Below, in pieces: positions 6,574 through 6,697 of a stretch of 6,697 nt of DNA (its first letter is position 1; every line of letters starts with the position of its first letter). The position numbers and the translations under genes are program-made. This DNA comes from Clostridia bacterium (GTDB lineage: Bacteria; Bacillota; Clostridia; Christensenellales; Borkfalkiaceae), in assembly GCA_900767495.1 (NCBI GenBank), contig CAAFZH010000140.1, forward strand, positions 1 to 6,697, given 5' to 3'. The notes under the pieces were generated by a model. That model was not told where the DNA came from and did no database searches. It saw only the letters and a list, made by a program, of their open reading frames with translations.

Positions 6574-6682
6574 GCGCGTCATATTGAGCGCAAGCGAAAT
6601 ATCCCACCGAAAAAGTATGGAGCATATATTCTTCACTTAAGTTGTGGGATTCTTCACTATCGTTCAGAATGACGTATAAAAA
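6574..6682. repeat. Dispersed fold-back repeat, complete 109-bp copy
   Basis: The unit begins GCGCGTCATATTGAGCG and ends CGTTCAGAATGACG plus an A-rich tail. CGTCAT (6577-6582) pairs with ATGACG (6669-6674), GAGCG (6586-6590) with CGTTC (6661-6665) allowing one wobble, and TCCCAC (6602-6607) with GTGGGA (6644-6649), so the whole unit can fold back on itself. The same building blocks recur at 4-69 and 200-219 and, inverted, at 229-252. Sequences of this type (TCATTCTGAGCG-like ends, GGGATTCTTC inside) are widespread in bacterial assemblies and often produce spurious small proteins. No gene lies here. Confidence 0.8.
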
Positions 6683-6697
6683 GCGCGTCATATTGAG
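6683..6697. repeat. Start of a second, tandem copy of the fold-back repeat
   Basis: GCGCGTCATATTGAG repeats bases 6574-6588 exactly, preceded by the same A-run (TAAAAA or longer), at a period of 109 bases. The copy runs off the window end, so the size of the array is unknown. Confidence 0.75.

Noticed and set aside
6463..6691. Small reading frames on both strands after clpX (69 and 64 residues)
   Set aside because: They run through the clpX terminator and the fold-back repeat. Peptides such as VILNDSEES are typical translations of this repeat type and are not genes.

Overview
The window reads as a chromosomal housekeeping segment of a Gram-positive, Clostridia-like bacterium (Bacillota). This rests on gene content and order (trigger factor, clpP, clpX), strong purine-rich Shine-Dalgarno sites, a B. 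subtilis-type RqcH and ClpX, and mixed A+T-rich spacers. The dispersed fold-back repeats at both ends are of a kind common in uncultured gut Clostridia assemblies. The genus cannot be told from the sequence.

Layout: positions 1-294 hold no gene. They carry a mosaic of short palindromic repeats, ending in a hairpin with a T-run that probably terminates the leftward operon. That operon (minus strand) is a PHP-domain phosphatase of the histidinol-phosphatase type (1983-2801) followed 8 bases later by rqcH (295-1974). A divergent promoter region (about 2802-2982) separates it from the rightward genes: tig (2983-4269), clpP (4601-5182) and clpX (5219-6466). A strong intrinsic terminator follows clpX, and then come one complete copy and the beginning of a second copy of the fold-back repeat, which runs off the window.

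How the genes work together: trigger factor receives nascent chains at the ribosome exit tunnel. RqcH acts on 50S subunits carrying stalled nascent chains and adds C-terminal alanine tails. ClpX unfolds tagged or damaged proteins and feeds them to ClpP. In B. subtilis, alanine-tailed products are known to be degraded by ClpXP, so the divergent neighbours here are the writer and the eraser of the same degradation mark. The PHP phosphatase has no evident link to this work.

The most unusual item is a 276-base element between tig and clpP (4271-4546). Its 24-bp ends are perfectly pairable in RNA (two G-U wobbles), and they enclose two further long stems, predicting a three-way junction. It begins immediately after the tig stop codon and is flanked by TAAA on both sides. 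It could be a MITE-like insertion, a structured RNA, or both. Nothing else points to an unknown gene system: the protein-coding part is ordinary.
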